The notes: generated by a model from the sequence alone, not told the origin. A stretch of 47,602 nucleotides of DNA from Parcubacteria group bacterium GW2011_GWA2_43_11 (GCA_000998805.1 LCFC01000005.1:1-47602); one strand, 5' to 3'. Positions 17,652 to 27,413 are shown, counted from the stretch's first letter. A program made the numbers and translations.

Positions 17652-17978
17652 TTACACAATCTTCACATTACGTGGCTCTTCTCCATTCATGCTTCGACGA
17701 ATGTCACCATAGTAGAGGTTTTCTTTAATTTTTATAACGATTATTTCCCTCTCTATGATTACATTATAGAAATGTCTCCATATTTTGTACAAAAAATACA
17801 AAAGACCACAACTCAGAATACATGCTCCAAAAAGATTATTACCTTCTGTAAAAAATAAATAACCCGTATAAACGATTACCCCAGTACCAAAGAGACTGAA
17901 AACAAACAGTACTCTTAATAATGGTTTTGTTGTTCCTTTATTCGCTGCAATAACCACTTCTTTGGATATTGTTGGCAT
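17652..17978 (-). CDS. Small two-TM membrane protein, unknown function
   Basis: 108 aa with two hydrophobic helices; AAGGGGGTAACC-ATG start region. Confidence 0.65.
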   Translation of the reverse strand: MPTISKEVVIAANKGTTKPLLRVLFVFSLFGTGVIVYTGYLFFTEGNNLFGACILSCGLLYFLYKIWRHFYNVIIEREIIVIKIKENLYYGDIRRSMNGEEPRNVKIV

Positions 17979-18141
17979 GGTTACCCCCTTGGTTGAGTTC
18001 GAAGTATACGGACCATTTTTCTAATGTCAGTATAGCATTATAAGTATGTGGTGGTGATGGCAATTGGAATAATACTATTTAGTTTTGAATCTTCCTCAAA
18101 AACTTGCAATATTAGGCAATGTGTGTTAATATATACAAATC

Positions 18142-18252
18142 ATGAATACAAACATGTCACAACTACATAAAAACAATAACGAGCGCATTGTCGTTGCGAG
18201 CGTTATTGGAGCATCCTCTGAAATAAAGTGGCATGTTGTTATAAGTATTTGA
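18142..18252 (+). CDS. Possible 36-aa micro-ORF upstream of the ABC exporter
   Basis: MNTNMSQLHKNNNERIVVASVIGASSEIKWHVVISI*; ends 33 nt before the exporter GTG start; no clear SD. Confidence 0.3.
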   Translation: MNTNMSQLHKNNNERIVVASVIGASSEIKWHVVISI

Positions 18253-18284
18253 TTACCTACTAAAAAAATCGATTTCTTAGAACA

Positions 18285-20051
18285 GTGTGCCGAAAGCACA
18301 CCAAGAAAACATGGCTTTACTCAAAAGGTAATCGAAAGAAAATAGTCACTTTCTGGTCTATGTTTACCATGGCCCAGATTGTTGAACTTTTCTTCCAACC
18401 TTTGGTCTGGGCAGCTATTATGAACATTGTTCAGAAAGAAGGTATCACACAAGAAAGTTTTAGGAAGATGTTTTTCCTCCTGCTTTTGACGTTTGTAAGC
18501 GATCTGCTGTTTTGGGTTTTCCATGGACCTGCAAGGGTTATGGAACAAACCAACTCCTTCATGGCACGCATGCACTATCGCAAGTCGCTTCTCAAAGGAG
18601 TGATGACACTTCCGATGGAATGGCATGTCGACCATCATTCAGGTGACACGATAGACAAAATTGAGAAAGGAACACATGGTTTGTATTCCTTTTCTCAAGA
18701 AAGTTTTCTTGTTATCTATGCAGTCGTCAACCTTACAGGAAGCTATGTGATACTAGTCTACTTCAGTCCGCCCGCAGCATTTATCGTCCTCGCTATGCTC
18801 ATGATGAGTGCTTGGATAACCATTCGCTTCGACAAAGTACTGATGACTCAGTATAAGGAGCTCAACAGAGCGGAAAATCAAATCTCAGAAGGCGTTTTTG
18901 ACGCTATCTCAAACATTACCACGGTGATTATTCTGAGAGTCGAGAAGTTGGTCTTCAAGGCACTTGTCAACAAGATAGAAAAGCCGTTTGCGCTCTATAA
19001 GAAGAATGTAACGATAAGTGAAACAAAGTGGTTTTTAACCAATGTCTGCGCTACAGTGATGACTATCATCGTGATGACGGTCTACTTTTGGCAAAACATG
19101 AACACAGCACAAGGGGTGTTGATAGGTAGTGTCTATTTACTTACCAAATATCTTGGTCAGATCAGTCAGCTTTTCTTCAGATTTACCAGTATGTACAGTG
19201 ATATCGTGAAGTACAAGTCTCGTGTCCTGAATGCGGAAGAACTTTCGGAAGATTTTGTGAGTGAAAATTTCACGAACCATGTTTTACCTACTTCGTGGCA
19301 ACATCTTAAAGTGAGAGATCTCAATTTCTCATATCATGGTGATAGCAACGAAGCACTGCATCTTGAAGACATCTCGTTGTCTATTATGCGAGGTGAACGC
19401 ATAGCCTTTGTAGGTGAAAGTGGCAGTGGTAAAACGACGCTTCTTAAAATTATTCGGGACTTGTATCACCCACGAAGCTTAGAACTTACAGTGGATGAAA
19501 AGAAAATCCCCGAAGGTTTCAGAGGTATCAGTCGCGCGATTGCTCTTGTACCGCAAAATTCGGAGATTTTTGCTAGCACAATATTGGAAAATATCACGTT
19601 GGGAGCAGAGCACGATTTGGATTTTGTACGACAGTTTACCGACATGGCATGCTTTACGGATGTTGTTCTAAACTTACCAAAGAAGTTTGACTCTTCAAAC
19701 AAAGAAAAAGGTGTCAATCTTTCAGGTGGTCAACAACAACGCCTAGCTCTCGCGAGAGGACTGCTTGCATGCCATGATAAGGATGTGGTACTACTCGATG
19801 AACCAACGTCGAGTCTTGACACTGCCACAGAGATGAAAGTCTACAGAAACATTTTTCGAGAGTTTCAAGAAAAAACGATTATTTCATCTATTCATCGACT
19901 TCATCTTCTGCCATTGTTCCACAAGAGCATAGTCTTCAGTGGAGGTAGGATTATCGCTTCTGGAAGTATTTCAGAACTGGTTAAGAACTGCCCTGAGTTC
20001 CGAGAGTTATGGTATCGGTATCATGAACAAGACGTTACGATGGTAAATTAA
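18285..20051 (+). CDS. ABC exporter (fused TM + ATPase half-transporter)
   Basis: Walker A GESGSGKTT, signature LSGGQQQRLALARGL, Walker B DVVLLDEPTSSLD; N-terminal TM domain. Confidence 0.92.
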   Translation: MCRKHTKKTWLYSKGNRKKIVTFWSMFTMAQIVELFFQPLVWAAIMNIVQKEGITQESFRKMFFLLLLTFVSDLLFWVFHGPARVMEQTNSFMARMHYRKSLLKGVMTLPMEWHVDHHSGDTIDKIEKGTHGLYSFSQESFLVIYAVVNLTGSYVILVYFSPPAAFIVLAMLMMSAWITIRFDKVLMTQYKELNRAENQISEGVFDAISNITTVIILRVEKLVFKALVNKIEKPFALYKKNVTISETKWFLTNVCATVMTIIVMTVYFWQNMNTAQGVLIGSVYLLTKYLGQISQLFFRFTSMYSDIVKYKSRVLNAEELSEDFVSENFTNHVLPTSWQHLKVRDLNFSYHGDSNEALHLEDISLSIMRGERIAFVGESGSGKTTLLKIIRDLYHPRSLELTVDEKKIPEGFRGISRAIALVPQNSEIFASTILENITLGAEHDLDFVRQFTDMACFTDVVLNLPKKFDSSNKEKGVNLSGGQQQRLALARGLLACHDKDVVLLDEPTSSLDTATEMKVYRNIFREFQEKTIISSIHRLHLLPLFHKSIVFSGGRIIASGSISELVKNCPEFRELWYRYHEQDVTMVN

Positions 20052-20068
20052 AAAGCCATTCACTAACA

Positions 20069-20106
20069 ATAGACCGCCAATGCGAAAGCAAAGGCGGTCT
20101 ATCTTT
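20069..20106 (+). terminator. Intrinsic terminator after ABC exporter
   Basis: ATAGACCGCC...GGCGGTCTAT then CTTTT. Confidence 0.8.
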
Positions 20107-20226
20107 TGAAAAATGGTATTAAGTACAATGTATTTTTGAAAACGTTGACACAATAATGGTTTATTGGTAAAACCTGGACAGGAAACGATACGATCTAAAC
20201 AACTTTCATTGGAAAGGAGGCACTTT

Positions 20227-20595
20227 ATGACAACAGGAAGGGAAAATGCGAACCCAAATGTGGCACCGTACTATATAGATTTGCAAGGTAAATCCATCGT
20301 TCAAGTGCTTTGGTTGCTATCAAGCGCCGGCTTCACAGTGAGTGCAGTCAAAACAAGTATGTGGAATTCACGTCCTGACACACGGTGTGGAAAAGACGAG
20401 CCTGACCCGCCGGTATTTGTCGTATGGATAAACGACGGTGAAGCGGAGAAACTCACTGTTAAAAATAGTGGCGATGATAAAATAACACTTTTACCTGGAC
20501 ATGATTTACACTACTTTACTGCACCAGAAAGCGTTAAGTACATTTTCAATGATGCAGAATGGTGTGTCATAAAGAGTTTGCATGTAATGAGGTAA
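20227..20595 (+). CDS. Hypothetical protein, 122 aa (start re-assigned from 20164)
   Basis: Strong SD AAGGAGG just upstream of ATG 20227. Confidence 0.65.
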   Translation: MTTGRENANPNVAPYYIDLQGKSIVQVLWLLSSAGFTVSAVKTSMWNSRPDTRCGKDEPDPPVFVVWINDGEAEKLTVKNSGDDKITLLPGHDLHYFTAPESVKYIFNDAEWCVIKSLHVMR

Positions 20596-20626
20596 TTTGA
20601 GACAACGTTTTTTGGAGGTACTAGCT

Positions 20627-20851
20627 ATGTACTTGGAAGAAATCAAAGTTGTTAAGGAATATCCACTCATACTTTTGCTAAGACTTTCTGATGGTGTGAG
20701 TGAAGGACGTTGGGATGCTGCTGAAAACTTTGCTGAACTTTTTGCTGAAGTTAGGATACAATGCCCTAATATTCAGTTTCAGTTCATACCCTTTACATAC
20801 AAAACAGTTGGGAACTGTACAGCGGTAACATCAATACTTGCCATTGGCTAA
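20627..20851 (+). CDS. Hypothetical protein, 74 aa (start re-assigned from 20597)
   Basis: SD TTGGAGG upstream of ATG 20627; MYLEEIKVVKEYPLILLLRLSDGVSEGRWDAAENF... Confidence 0.6.
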   Translation: MYLEEIKVVKEYPLILLLRLSDGVSEGRWDAAENFAELFAEVRIQCPNIQFQFIPFTYKTVGNCTAVTSILAIG

Positions 20852-20883
20852 CGCTCACGGAATTCGCTTCTTGTGAGCGTTTT
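20850..20883 (+). terminator. Intrinsic terminator
   Basis: AACGCTCAC...GTGAGCGTT followed by TT. Confidence 0.7.
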
Positions 20884-21025
20884 CCGATATTTCGTAACAA
20901 GTGTTACTTACATATTACGATTTATTGCATATATTTTTGTTTTAAGCTAAGGTACCTTCAGAATCTAAGTAATTTGACAAATACATGTAGGTAACGCAGT
21001 CTCTCTCAACAAATGGAGTGATGAT

Positions 21026-22195
21026 ATGACGAACATGACATATGCAGGCACGGGTGTGAACTACGATGAGATGGATCCCTTTAAACGGAAAGCACAGCTT
21101 GCCGCGCGAGAAACAGCCGGAAACATCGCTCGTCTCAATAGCGGTGAATTTCGAGAATTCAAACCATCAAGAGGCGAAAGTGCATACTTGATTGAAGCGG
21201 CCAAAAGCTACTTTGCTCACGTCGAGGAAGGTCTTGGTACCAAAAACTTGGTCGCGGATGCAATGTATGATCTCACCGGTAAGTCGTATTACAATAACAT
21301 TGCTCAGTGCACTGTTGCCATGATTGTAAACGATATAATCACACTCGGAGCACTTCCGCTTTCAGTGGCGATGCATATCGCCGTATGTAATTCAGACTGG
21401 TTTAATGACGAACAACGTTCCGATGATCTTATAGCTGGTTGGAAACATGCGTGTGATCTCGCTCGTTGTGTCTGGGGTCCAGGCGAGACACCAACATTAA
21501 ATGGTCTTGTGGTCTCTGAGAAGTCACTACTCGCAGGCTCAGCAATGGGAATTATAAAACCAAAGGAGAGATTAATTACTGGAAACATCCAACACGGCGA
21601 TGTAATCGTCATCATCGAAAGCTCAGGCATACATGCCAACGGCCTCACTCTAACGAGACATATAGCTGAACGTACAGATGGTTTTTGGAGAAAAATGGGA
21701 CATAGATTATTTCCTCATACCATCAACCTACGTGCACTGCAAGATGGGTATCTCACACTACTTCCTGACGGCAGAACCTATGGAGAAACCCTGCTTGAGC
21801 CGACTTTGATTTATGTCGACGTCGTCGAGGACTGCCTTGATGCTGGTATCGACATACACTATGCGGTAAATGTCACGGGCCACGGTTGGCGCAAGTTTAT
21901 GCGAGCAACTCAACCTTTCACGTACGTGATAGATACCCTCCCAACTCAGTTACCCATCTTTAACTTTATACAGGAGCATGGACCGGTTGATGATTTGGAA
22001 GCGTATGGTAACCTCAACATGGGTGCGGGGTTTGCGCTGTACGTACCCGAGAGTCAAGGGAAGCAAGTCGTTGAAATCGCCAAGCATCTTGGTAAATGCG
22101 CATTTATTGCTGGCTATATTGAAAAAGGTGAAAAAAAAGTAATAATTCGCCCGAAAAATATCGAATTTGCCAGTAAAACACTGGCGGTTCGGTAA
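21026..22195 (+). CDS. PurM-like (AIR synthase-related) protein
   Basis: TYAGTGVNYDEMDPFKR; VIVIIESSGIHANGLTLTR; AVNVTGHGWRKFMRA; NLNMGAGFALYVPE resemble PurM blocks. Confidence 0.8.
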   Translation: MTNMTYAGTGVNYDEMDPFKRKAQLAARETAGNIARLNSGEFREFKPSRGESAYLIEAAKSYFAHVEEGLGTKNLVADAMYDLTGKSYYNNIAQCTVAMIVNDIITLGALPLSVAMHIAVCNSDWFNDEQRSDDLIAGWKHACDLARCVWGPGETPTLNGLVVSEKSLLAGSAMGIIKPKERLITGNIQHGDVIVIIESSGIHANGLTLTRHIAERTDGFWRKMGHRLFPHTINLRALQDGYLTLLPDGRTYGETLLEPTLIYVDVVEDCLDAGIDIHYAVNVTGHGWRKFMRATQPFTYVIDTLPTQLPIFNFIQEHGPVDDLEAYGNLNMGAGFALYVPESQGKQVVEIAKHLGKCAFIAGYIEKGEKKVIIRPKNIEFASKTLAVR

Positions 22196-22255
22196 AACGT
22201 TCCTTATTGAAGGTAATACATTGACTAGTTTCGGCTATAGATGTGTTTGATATGT

Positions 22256-22296
22256 AAACCGTCAGAGAAGAATAGCTCTCTGACGGTTTAATTTTT
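22256..22296 (+). terminator. Strong intrinsic terminator (12-bp stem)
   Basis: AAACCGTCAGAG...CTCTGACGGTTT followed by AATTTTTT. Confidence 0.9.
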
Positions 22297-22415
22297 TACG
22301 CAACAGTAATTCTGTTATGGCCAGTTTGGGAAAATTGGTGGTAATCGTACGGCTTTGTTATTCCAAAAAGTAATGCGTGTGACACTCAGAGAGTGTAGAA
22401 TAGTACATAATCTGC

Positions 22416-22898
22416 ATGCATCCATTACCAAAAAAATTTAAACATTTACGGACCGATATTTGGCGTGAGGGCAAGTGGCTTGACCTTTGGAGCGTTGTGC
22501 ATGTGCTCTCGGGGTTGCTCGTTGGTTTCTTTTTTTACTTCTTGCATTTGGATGCTGTTTTTGGAATGATACTCGCGGTAGTAGTACTTACCGCATACGA
22601 ACTGTTTGAGATATATGCAGAAATTGAGGAAGCTCCTACCAACAGGTACATGGATATTGTTGTTGGTATAGTGGGGTATGTTCCTGCCTTTTTTCTTATA
22701 TCACCAATTCTTACAAAAGAGGACCTTATACTAACTTTTGTATTGCTACTGGTACTCAACAGCGTCCTAAGTGTCAGTGGTTGGCGCGCATCTCAGAAAG
22801 CGCTTGATATTGAAAAGCACCTTCGTACAAGACTTACTGCTGACCGCAAACGGCTAAAAGAACGAAGTAAGCGCTTTCGTTCAAAACACCATTTTTGA
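22416..22898 (+). CDS. Four-TM membrane protein, unknown function
   Basis: Multiple hydrophobic helices and a basic C-terminal tail. Confidence 0.65.
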   Translation: MHPLPKKFKHLRTDIWREGKWLDLWSVVHVLSGLLVGFFFYFLHLDAVFGMILAVVVLTAYELFEIYAEIEEAPTNRYMDIVVGIVGYVPAFFLISPILTKEDLILTFVLLLVLNSVLSVSGWRASQKALDIEKHLRTRLTADRKRLKERSKRFRSKHHF

Positions 22899-23036
22899 GT
22901 ACCATTTACCTTCTTAACTTACATGTTGTACATTCCTGTTTCCCGAGAATCGGGTGATTATACTGCGTGTTTATGTCATTTTTACTAAACTTTGCTATAC
23001 TGCAGTTTACGAAATTATTTTTTGATTCATATATTT

Positions 23037-23480
23037 ATGCGTATAAAAAATTACACCATTGATATTCAAAGTTCAGAAGGTCTAGAATTTATCGATGTAA
23101 CAGACAAGATTAATGAGGCAATTACAACTCATGGACCAAAAGATGGAATTGTGAATATCCAAAGCCTCCACACAACTATGGCAGTACTAATAAATGAAAA
23201 TGAGCCTCTTTTAATCAAAGATATGAAGGCAATGCTTGAGCGTCTTGCACCGAGCAATATAGAATACCACCACGACAACTTTGATATTCGAACAGTGAAC
23301 ATGTGCGATGGGGAATGTGACAATGGTCATTCACATTGTAAGGCAGTGCATTTATCTCCTGCACAGATTCTCAACATAGTCGACGGCAAGCTACAACTGG
23401 GAACATGGCAACGTGTTTTTGCACTTGAGTTAGATCGTGCACGACCACGACAACTCGCACTACAAATGATTGGTGTTTAG
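23037..23480 (+). CDS. YjbQ/UPF0047 family protein (start re-assigned from 22992)
   Basis: IDVTDKINEAI, GIVNIQSLHTTMAVLINENEP, QLGTWQRVFALELDRARPRQLALQMIG. Confidence 0.92.
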   Translation: MRIKNYTIDIQSSEGLEFIDVTDKINEAITTHGPKDGIVNIQSLHTTMAVLINENEPLLIKDMKAMLERLAPSNIEYHHDNFDIRTVNMCDGECDNGHSHCKAVHLSPAQILNIVDGKLQLGTWQRVFALELDRARPRQLALQMIGV

Positions 23481-23536
23481 AATTTTCTAGATACGAGGGG
23501 CAAGAAAAGTGCCGAAATATTTATTTTTTGAACAAT

Positions 23537-23563
23537 AAAGCCCCCGATTTGCTCGGGGACTTT
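23537..23563. terminator. Intrinsic terminator between convergent genes
   Basis: AAAGCCCCCGA...TCGGGGACTTT with one mismatch, T-rich both ways. Confidence 0.75.
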
Positions 23564-23675
23564 TATGTTTGTTTTATAGCACACATGTTTTAGCACCTAT
23601 ACAATACTAAGAAATATGTTTATTTAAAATATCTTCAAACAATAAGGCAATCTATTGCTTGAATCTATCAATAAG

Positions 23676-24296
23676 TCACAGATGCACTATTGGGGAAGAT
23701 ATTAAGATATTGTTAGCATCTAAATCGTTGCGCATAGCCTCTACAGTAAGACCGCAGCCTATTGAACTGTTTGCGATGAGCATGTTCAACATTCCAACAA
23801 CTTCACCTCTGGTGTTGAAAACGGGCGCACCTGAGCTACCGAAGAAGCGAGCTATTTGATACAAATAGTTTTGGCCTACAAACGGCGGTTCTTTGTCAAT
23901 GAAACCGTCCTTCATTACGTAGCCGTAGCTGTATGAAAAAGAAAGTAGTTTATAGTTTATAGGATGACTAATCATGTGGACATAATCAGCAATCTTTGCG
24001 TTACATTTTGCAAGTTTTAGTGGAGTAAGACCATGGTTTTCATCCTTGATTTTTAATACAGCCAGATCAATATTAGGTGATCTGTATAGGACCTCAAGGT
24101 TTATTTTTTTGTCTTCAGCTTTTTTAGTGATTGCGTAATAGATAACTTCACTGTTTTCTACTACGTGTTTAGCCGTAAGTAACAAGTCGTTTCCAATATA
24201 AAAACCTGTACCATGTCCAAGTGAACTTTGGATTATTACAACTGAATTTACGTGTGTGTCGTATGAGAATGCGGGACTCTCAACTTTTTTACCCAT
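23676..24296 (-). CDS. Trypsin-like serine protease lacking an obvious signal peptide
   Basis: LLTAKHVVE (His), NIDLAVLKI (Asp), FFGSSGAPVFNTRGEVVGML (Ser); SD AAGGAGGTGG upstream. Confidence 0.85.
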   Translation of the reverse strand: MGKKVESPAFSYDTHVNSVVIIQSSLGHGTGFYIGNDLLLTAKHVVENSEVIYYAITKKAEDKKINLEVLYRSPNIDLAVLKIKDENHGLTPLKLAKCNAKIADYVHMISHPINYKLLSFSYSYGYVMKDGFIDKEPPFVGQNYLYQIARFFGSSGAPVFNTRGEVVGMLNMLIANSSIGCGLTVEAMRNDLDANNILISSPIVHL

Positions 24297-24452
24297 TGTG
24301 GTGTATTACCACCTCCTTTTTTACGTCTATTCAATTTTCAAAAAACGGTTAATGCCACTATTACAAACAAGGCATCTCTACATTTCAATATAGCACCAAT
24401 CTGTAATAAAAAATGGATAATTCACACCCAGGTATAAATAAATGTGATTTAA

Positions 24453-24551
24453 GACAAAGATATACACAAATTATGCCCCGAAGAAGTCGAGGAGTGCTAC
24501 TGCGCTCTGGAGCCAGCAATCCTTAGCTGGATCGAGTGGGTAAACAGGTAA
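24453..24551 (+). pseudogene. Coding-like fragment without a start codon
   Basis: DKDIHKLCPEEVEECYCALEPAILSWIEWVNR* follows a stop; no ATG/GTG/TTG in frame. Confidence 0.3.
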
Positions 24552-24578
24552 ACGAACGTTCTTTTCACTAAAATCTTT

Positions 24579-24611
24579 CCCGCCACGTTGCAAGACGTGG
24601 CGGGAATTATT
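24579..24611 (+). terminator. Strong intrinsic terminator
   Basis: CCCGCCACGT-TGCAAG-ACGTGGCGGG then AATTATTTTT. Confidence 0.85.
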
Positions 24612-24729
24612 TTTGCCACCAAATCAAATTCTATTTCAAAATGTACCACTGAAAATTATCTTAGGTCATAGTTCACAGTACGCGATTGCGGCCCGCTACA
24701 CATACATGCTTATATGAGTAATACTAATC

Positions 24730-25128
24730 ATGATTAAAACATTCATGTCAAAAAAAATTATCATATTTTCAGTTTGTGCTGCGCTTTTTTTATTTTTCAT
24801 TTTCTGGTTACTGTTTTATAGAAATTCAATACAAAATACTGGTGAGACTTTCCTTTCTTGGAATGCCTCAGAAGGAGATATAGAAGGGTATCGTGTGTAT
24901 TATGGTACAAATCCACGAACCGATTCTTGTCCGCAAGGTGGCTATACAGAAAATGTAGATGTAGGAAACACTACTCAGTACACTCTCACAGGTCTAGAAA
25001 ACAACACCACATATTACTTTTCAGTTACCTCATATAACTCAAGGAAAATAGAAAGTTGTTTTTCAGAAGAGGTGAGTAAGGTAGTTACAATAAGTCTAAT
25101 GGATAGGCTAAAAAATATTATTAAATAA
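24730..25128 (+). CDS. Single-TM protein with one FN3 domain
   Basis: N-terminal TM, then FLSWNASEGDIEGYRVYYGTNPR...YTLTGLENNTTYYFSVTSYNS. Confidence 0.85.
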   Translation: MIKTFMSKKIIIFSVCAALFLFFIFWLLFYRNSIQNTGETFLSWNASEGDIEGYRVYYGTNPRTDSCPQGGYTENVDVGNTTQYTLTGLENNTTYYFSVTSYNSRKIESCFSEEVSKVVTISLMDRLKNIIK

Positions 25129-25226
25129 TCTACATTTTATTATCCCCACATCTATAAGGGTGTGAAATAAAATTTATTATTTTTTGTGTACAATACTTAA
25201 TATAATTAATATTTATAAGAAATAAA

Positions 25227-26153
25227 ATGTATATGAATAAAATAGTTTTATCAAAGATTACACTGTCAATTATTGGTCTTATCCTTCTACCATTTTCGTT
25301 TTCACATGCGCAAATGCTGAATGCGAACTACGGAGATTTGGGAGTAACGATTGACGGTGATTCTGTTGATGTGGAAACGGAGGGACTTGATGTTGCTGTT
25401 GATGGAGACAATGTTGACGTGACAGCGGGCGATTTGGATGTAGACGTGCGAGATGATTCTGTTGAGGTTAAAACAACAAATACACCTGCGACCACGGCTA
25501 CCCCGGCACAACAAAATGTGACCTCAGTACGTACTGACTCAAGTGGCAACGTGCAAGTAGATACAGATCAAGCAAGTATTCGTACAAATGCAAAAACAAA
25601 CACATCTAGCGTTTCAACGGATGTTGGTGGTCTCAGTGTAATGATGCAAGATGGCTCCGTATCTGTCGAAACAGAAGGTATGCTTGTAGATATCGATGAT
25701 AACTCACGAGTCTTGTTCCAATCAGAAAGTGATGTACGTGCCTATGCAGATATTGTTGAGAAGAGAGATAACAAAATTGCATCTATTGAATCTACAAGCG
25801 ACGGTGTGGAGGTTGAATACATGACAGAAGGTCGTCTTTTCGGTATTTTTCCAAAAACATATATATCCCGTGTAACTGTACGTGATGGTGGGGAAGTTGA
25901 AGTAAAGGGACCTTGGTACTCTTTCCTTATGACGAACAAAGCTCATGCGCAGGTAAAAAGTGCCGTTGAGTCAAAACTAGCCACTATGACACTTGCGGTC
26001 GAAGCTGAAGAAAAACCTTTTGCACACGCTCAAGTTATTGATGTTGTAACTGACAGTTTGCAGGTGCAGGTTGGTAAACAAGGGGTATCGGTTGACACTG
26101 GTGATGTGTCTGTCGATGTGAGCGATGGAAATGTAAACGTAGATTTGCGTTAA
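25227..26153 (+). CDS. Secreted Asp/Val-rich repeat protein, predicted beta-rich
   Basis: Signal peptide (FSFSHAQ); repeated VxVDGDxVDV-like units at both ends. Confidence 0.7.
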   Translation: MYMNKIVLSKITLSIIGLILLPFSFSHAQMLNANYGDLGVTIDGDSVDVETEGLDVAVDGDNVDVTAGDLDVDVRDDSVEVKTTNTPATTATPAQQNVTSVRTDSSGNVQVDTDQASIRTNAKTNTSSVSTDVGGLSVMMQDGSVSVETEGMLVDIDDNSRVLFQSESDVRAYADIVEKRDNKIASIESTSDGVEVEYMTEGRLFGIFPKTYISRVTVRDGGEVEVKGPWYSFLMTNKAHAQVKSAVESKLATMTLAVEAEEKPFAHAQVIDVVTDSLQVQVGKQGVSVDTGDVSVDVSDGNVNVDLR

Positions 26154-26173
26154 TTAATTTTTAAAAATGTAGG

Positions 26174-26209
26174 TATAAAAAATGCCTGTACATACAGGCA
26201 TTTTTTATA
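26174..26209. terminator. 16-bp perfect stem bidirectional terminator
   Basis: TATAAAAAATGCCTGT-ACAT-ACAGGCATTTTTTATA. Confidence 0.92.
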
Positions 26210-26351
26210 CCATACTCATGATATCAATCATAAATAGACATTTTTTGGTTTAGGAAAATCTTGACATATTTATGAATTAGCCAATAATCAAGTACAGAAA
26301 TTGTAGTCATTGGAATCGTACGTTACATCAAAAATACGAATGAGGTGAGAA

Positions 26352-27413
26352 ATGATTAAATTGCTAACTTTCTGCTCAATGAGTTGTCTTCTGTTTGTGA
26401 CTGATGCAGGGGCCCATGAGTTAACTGCATTTCAAAATTTACTCGTAACTTGGGTAACACCAACAAATATACTACTTGTTGTGTGTTGTATTGTGGGGGC
26501 ATCAGCGTTACTGTATCTGATTGAGAAATTTTTTAAGAACTTAAAAGTTCCAAGAGTGATTTGGGAAGGCTTGTTATACATCTCCGGGATGGTATGCATA
26601 GTGTACGGATATTTTGTAGCAGGTACACATACATGGGTCTTTGGTCTTGTGGGTGCTTTAGTAATGACAGGAGCACTCGAAGTGTCTGATATAAGCAAGA
26701 GATCGTTCATGAATAGATGGCGATACTATCTTTTTGCCTCCATTATCTGGTCGGTGACAACACTCATATATCAGTTTGAGGCATTTGGTTTCATAACTGC
26801 GATGTGTTTGTTCATGGTATGTACCATCTATATTTCCGAAAAGTATGTGTCAGGCTTGGAAAACTTTGATGCATATCCGGAAGCGAAGAGGCGACTAGAC
26901 AATTCAGCTATACATCTGTTTCGTGATAGCTTGTCATCACTCGGTATATTAGTTCTCTTCATCCTGATGCAGGTGTCCTCGGTTGTGCTTCAAAGTCTTC
27001 AGGTATTTCTCCTAGGCTTTGCTGTTGTTGGGGGTGTTATACTCGTGATTGATATGCTTTACATTTCCTTGAGGCGACATTACTACGCAAGTATAGAGAA
27101 TCCACTTCGCCTCGATGCAACACACCCGTTGGACATGGGAAGGTACTTGCGCACACAGTTCATGACGCTTCTTATCGCGCTTATAGTTGGGCTCACAGGA
27201 TACCTAACTGACATAAGGGAATTGTCTCTCGTGGCGTACATTTTTATCGTACTTTACGTACCATTAAAAATATTCGACGCTGTAGATAATTCTATGTGGA
27301 GGAGTGCTGTCAGCCTGATGGGATGTATTGTGTTGGGTGTTATCGTGTACTTGCATAAGGATGCCCTCGGGGTCCTAACACTGAGTGATATTTACTCGTT
27401 TTTCCGCCTTTAG
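26352..27413 (+). CDS. Multi-pass membrane protein with signal peptide, unknown function
   Basis: MIKLLTFCSMSCLLFVTDAGAHE then many hydrophobic segments; upstream GAGGTGAG. Confidence 0.7.
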   Translation: MIKLLTFCSMSCLLFVTDAGAHELTAFQNLLVTWVTPTNILLVVCCIVGASALLYLIEKFFKNLKVPRVIWEGLLYISGMVCIVYGYFVAGTHTWVFGLVGALVMTGALEVSDISKRSFMNRWRYYLFASIIWSVTTLIYQFEAFGFITAMCLFMVCTIYISEKYVSGLENFDAYPEAKRRLDNSAIHLFRDSLSSLGILVLFILMQVSSVVLQSLQVFLLGFAVVGGVILVIDMLYISLRRHYYASIENPLRLDATHPLDMGRYLRTQFMTLLIALIVGLTGYLTDIRELSLVAYIFIVLYVPLKIFDAVDNSMWRSAVSLMGCIVLGVIVYLHKDALGVLTLSDIYSFFRL

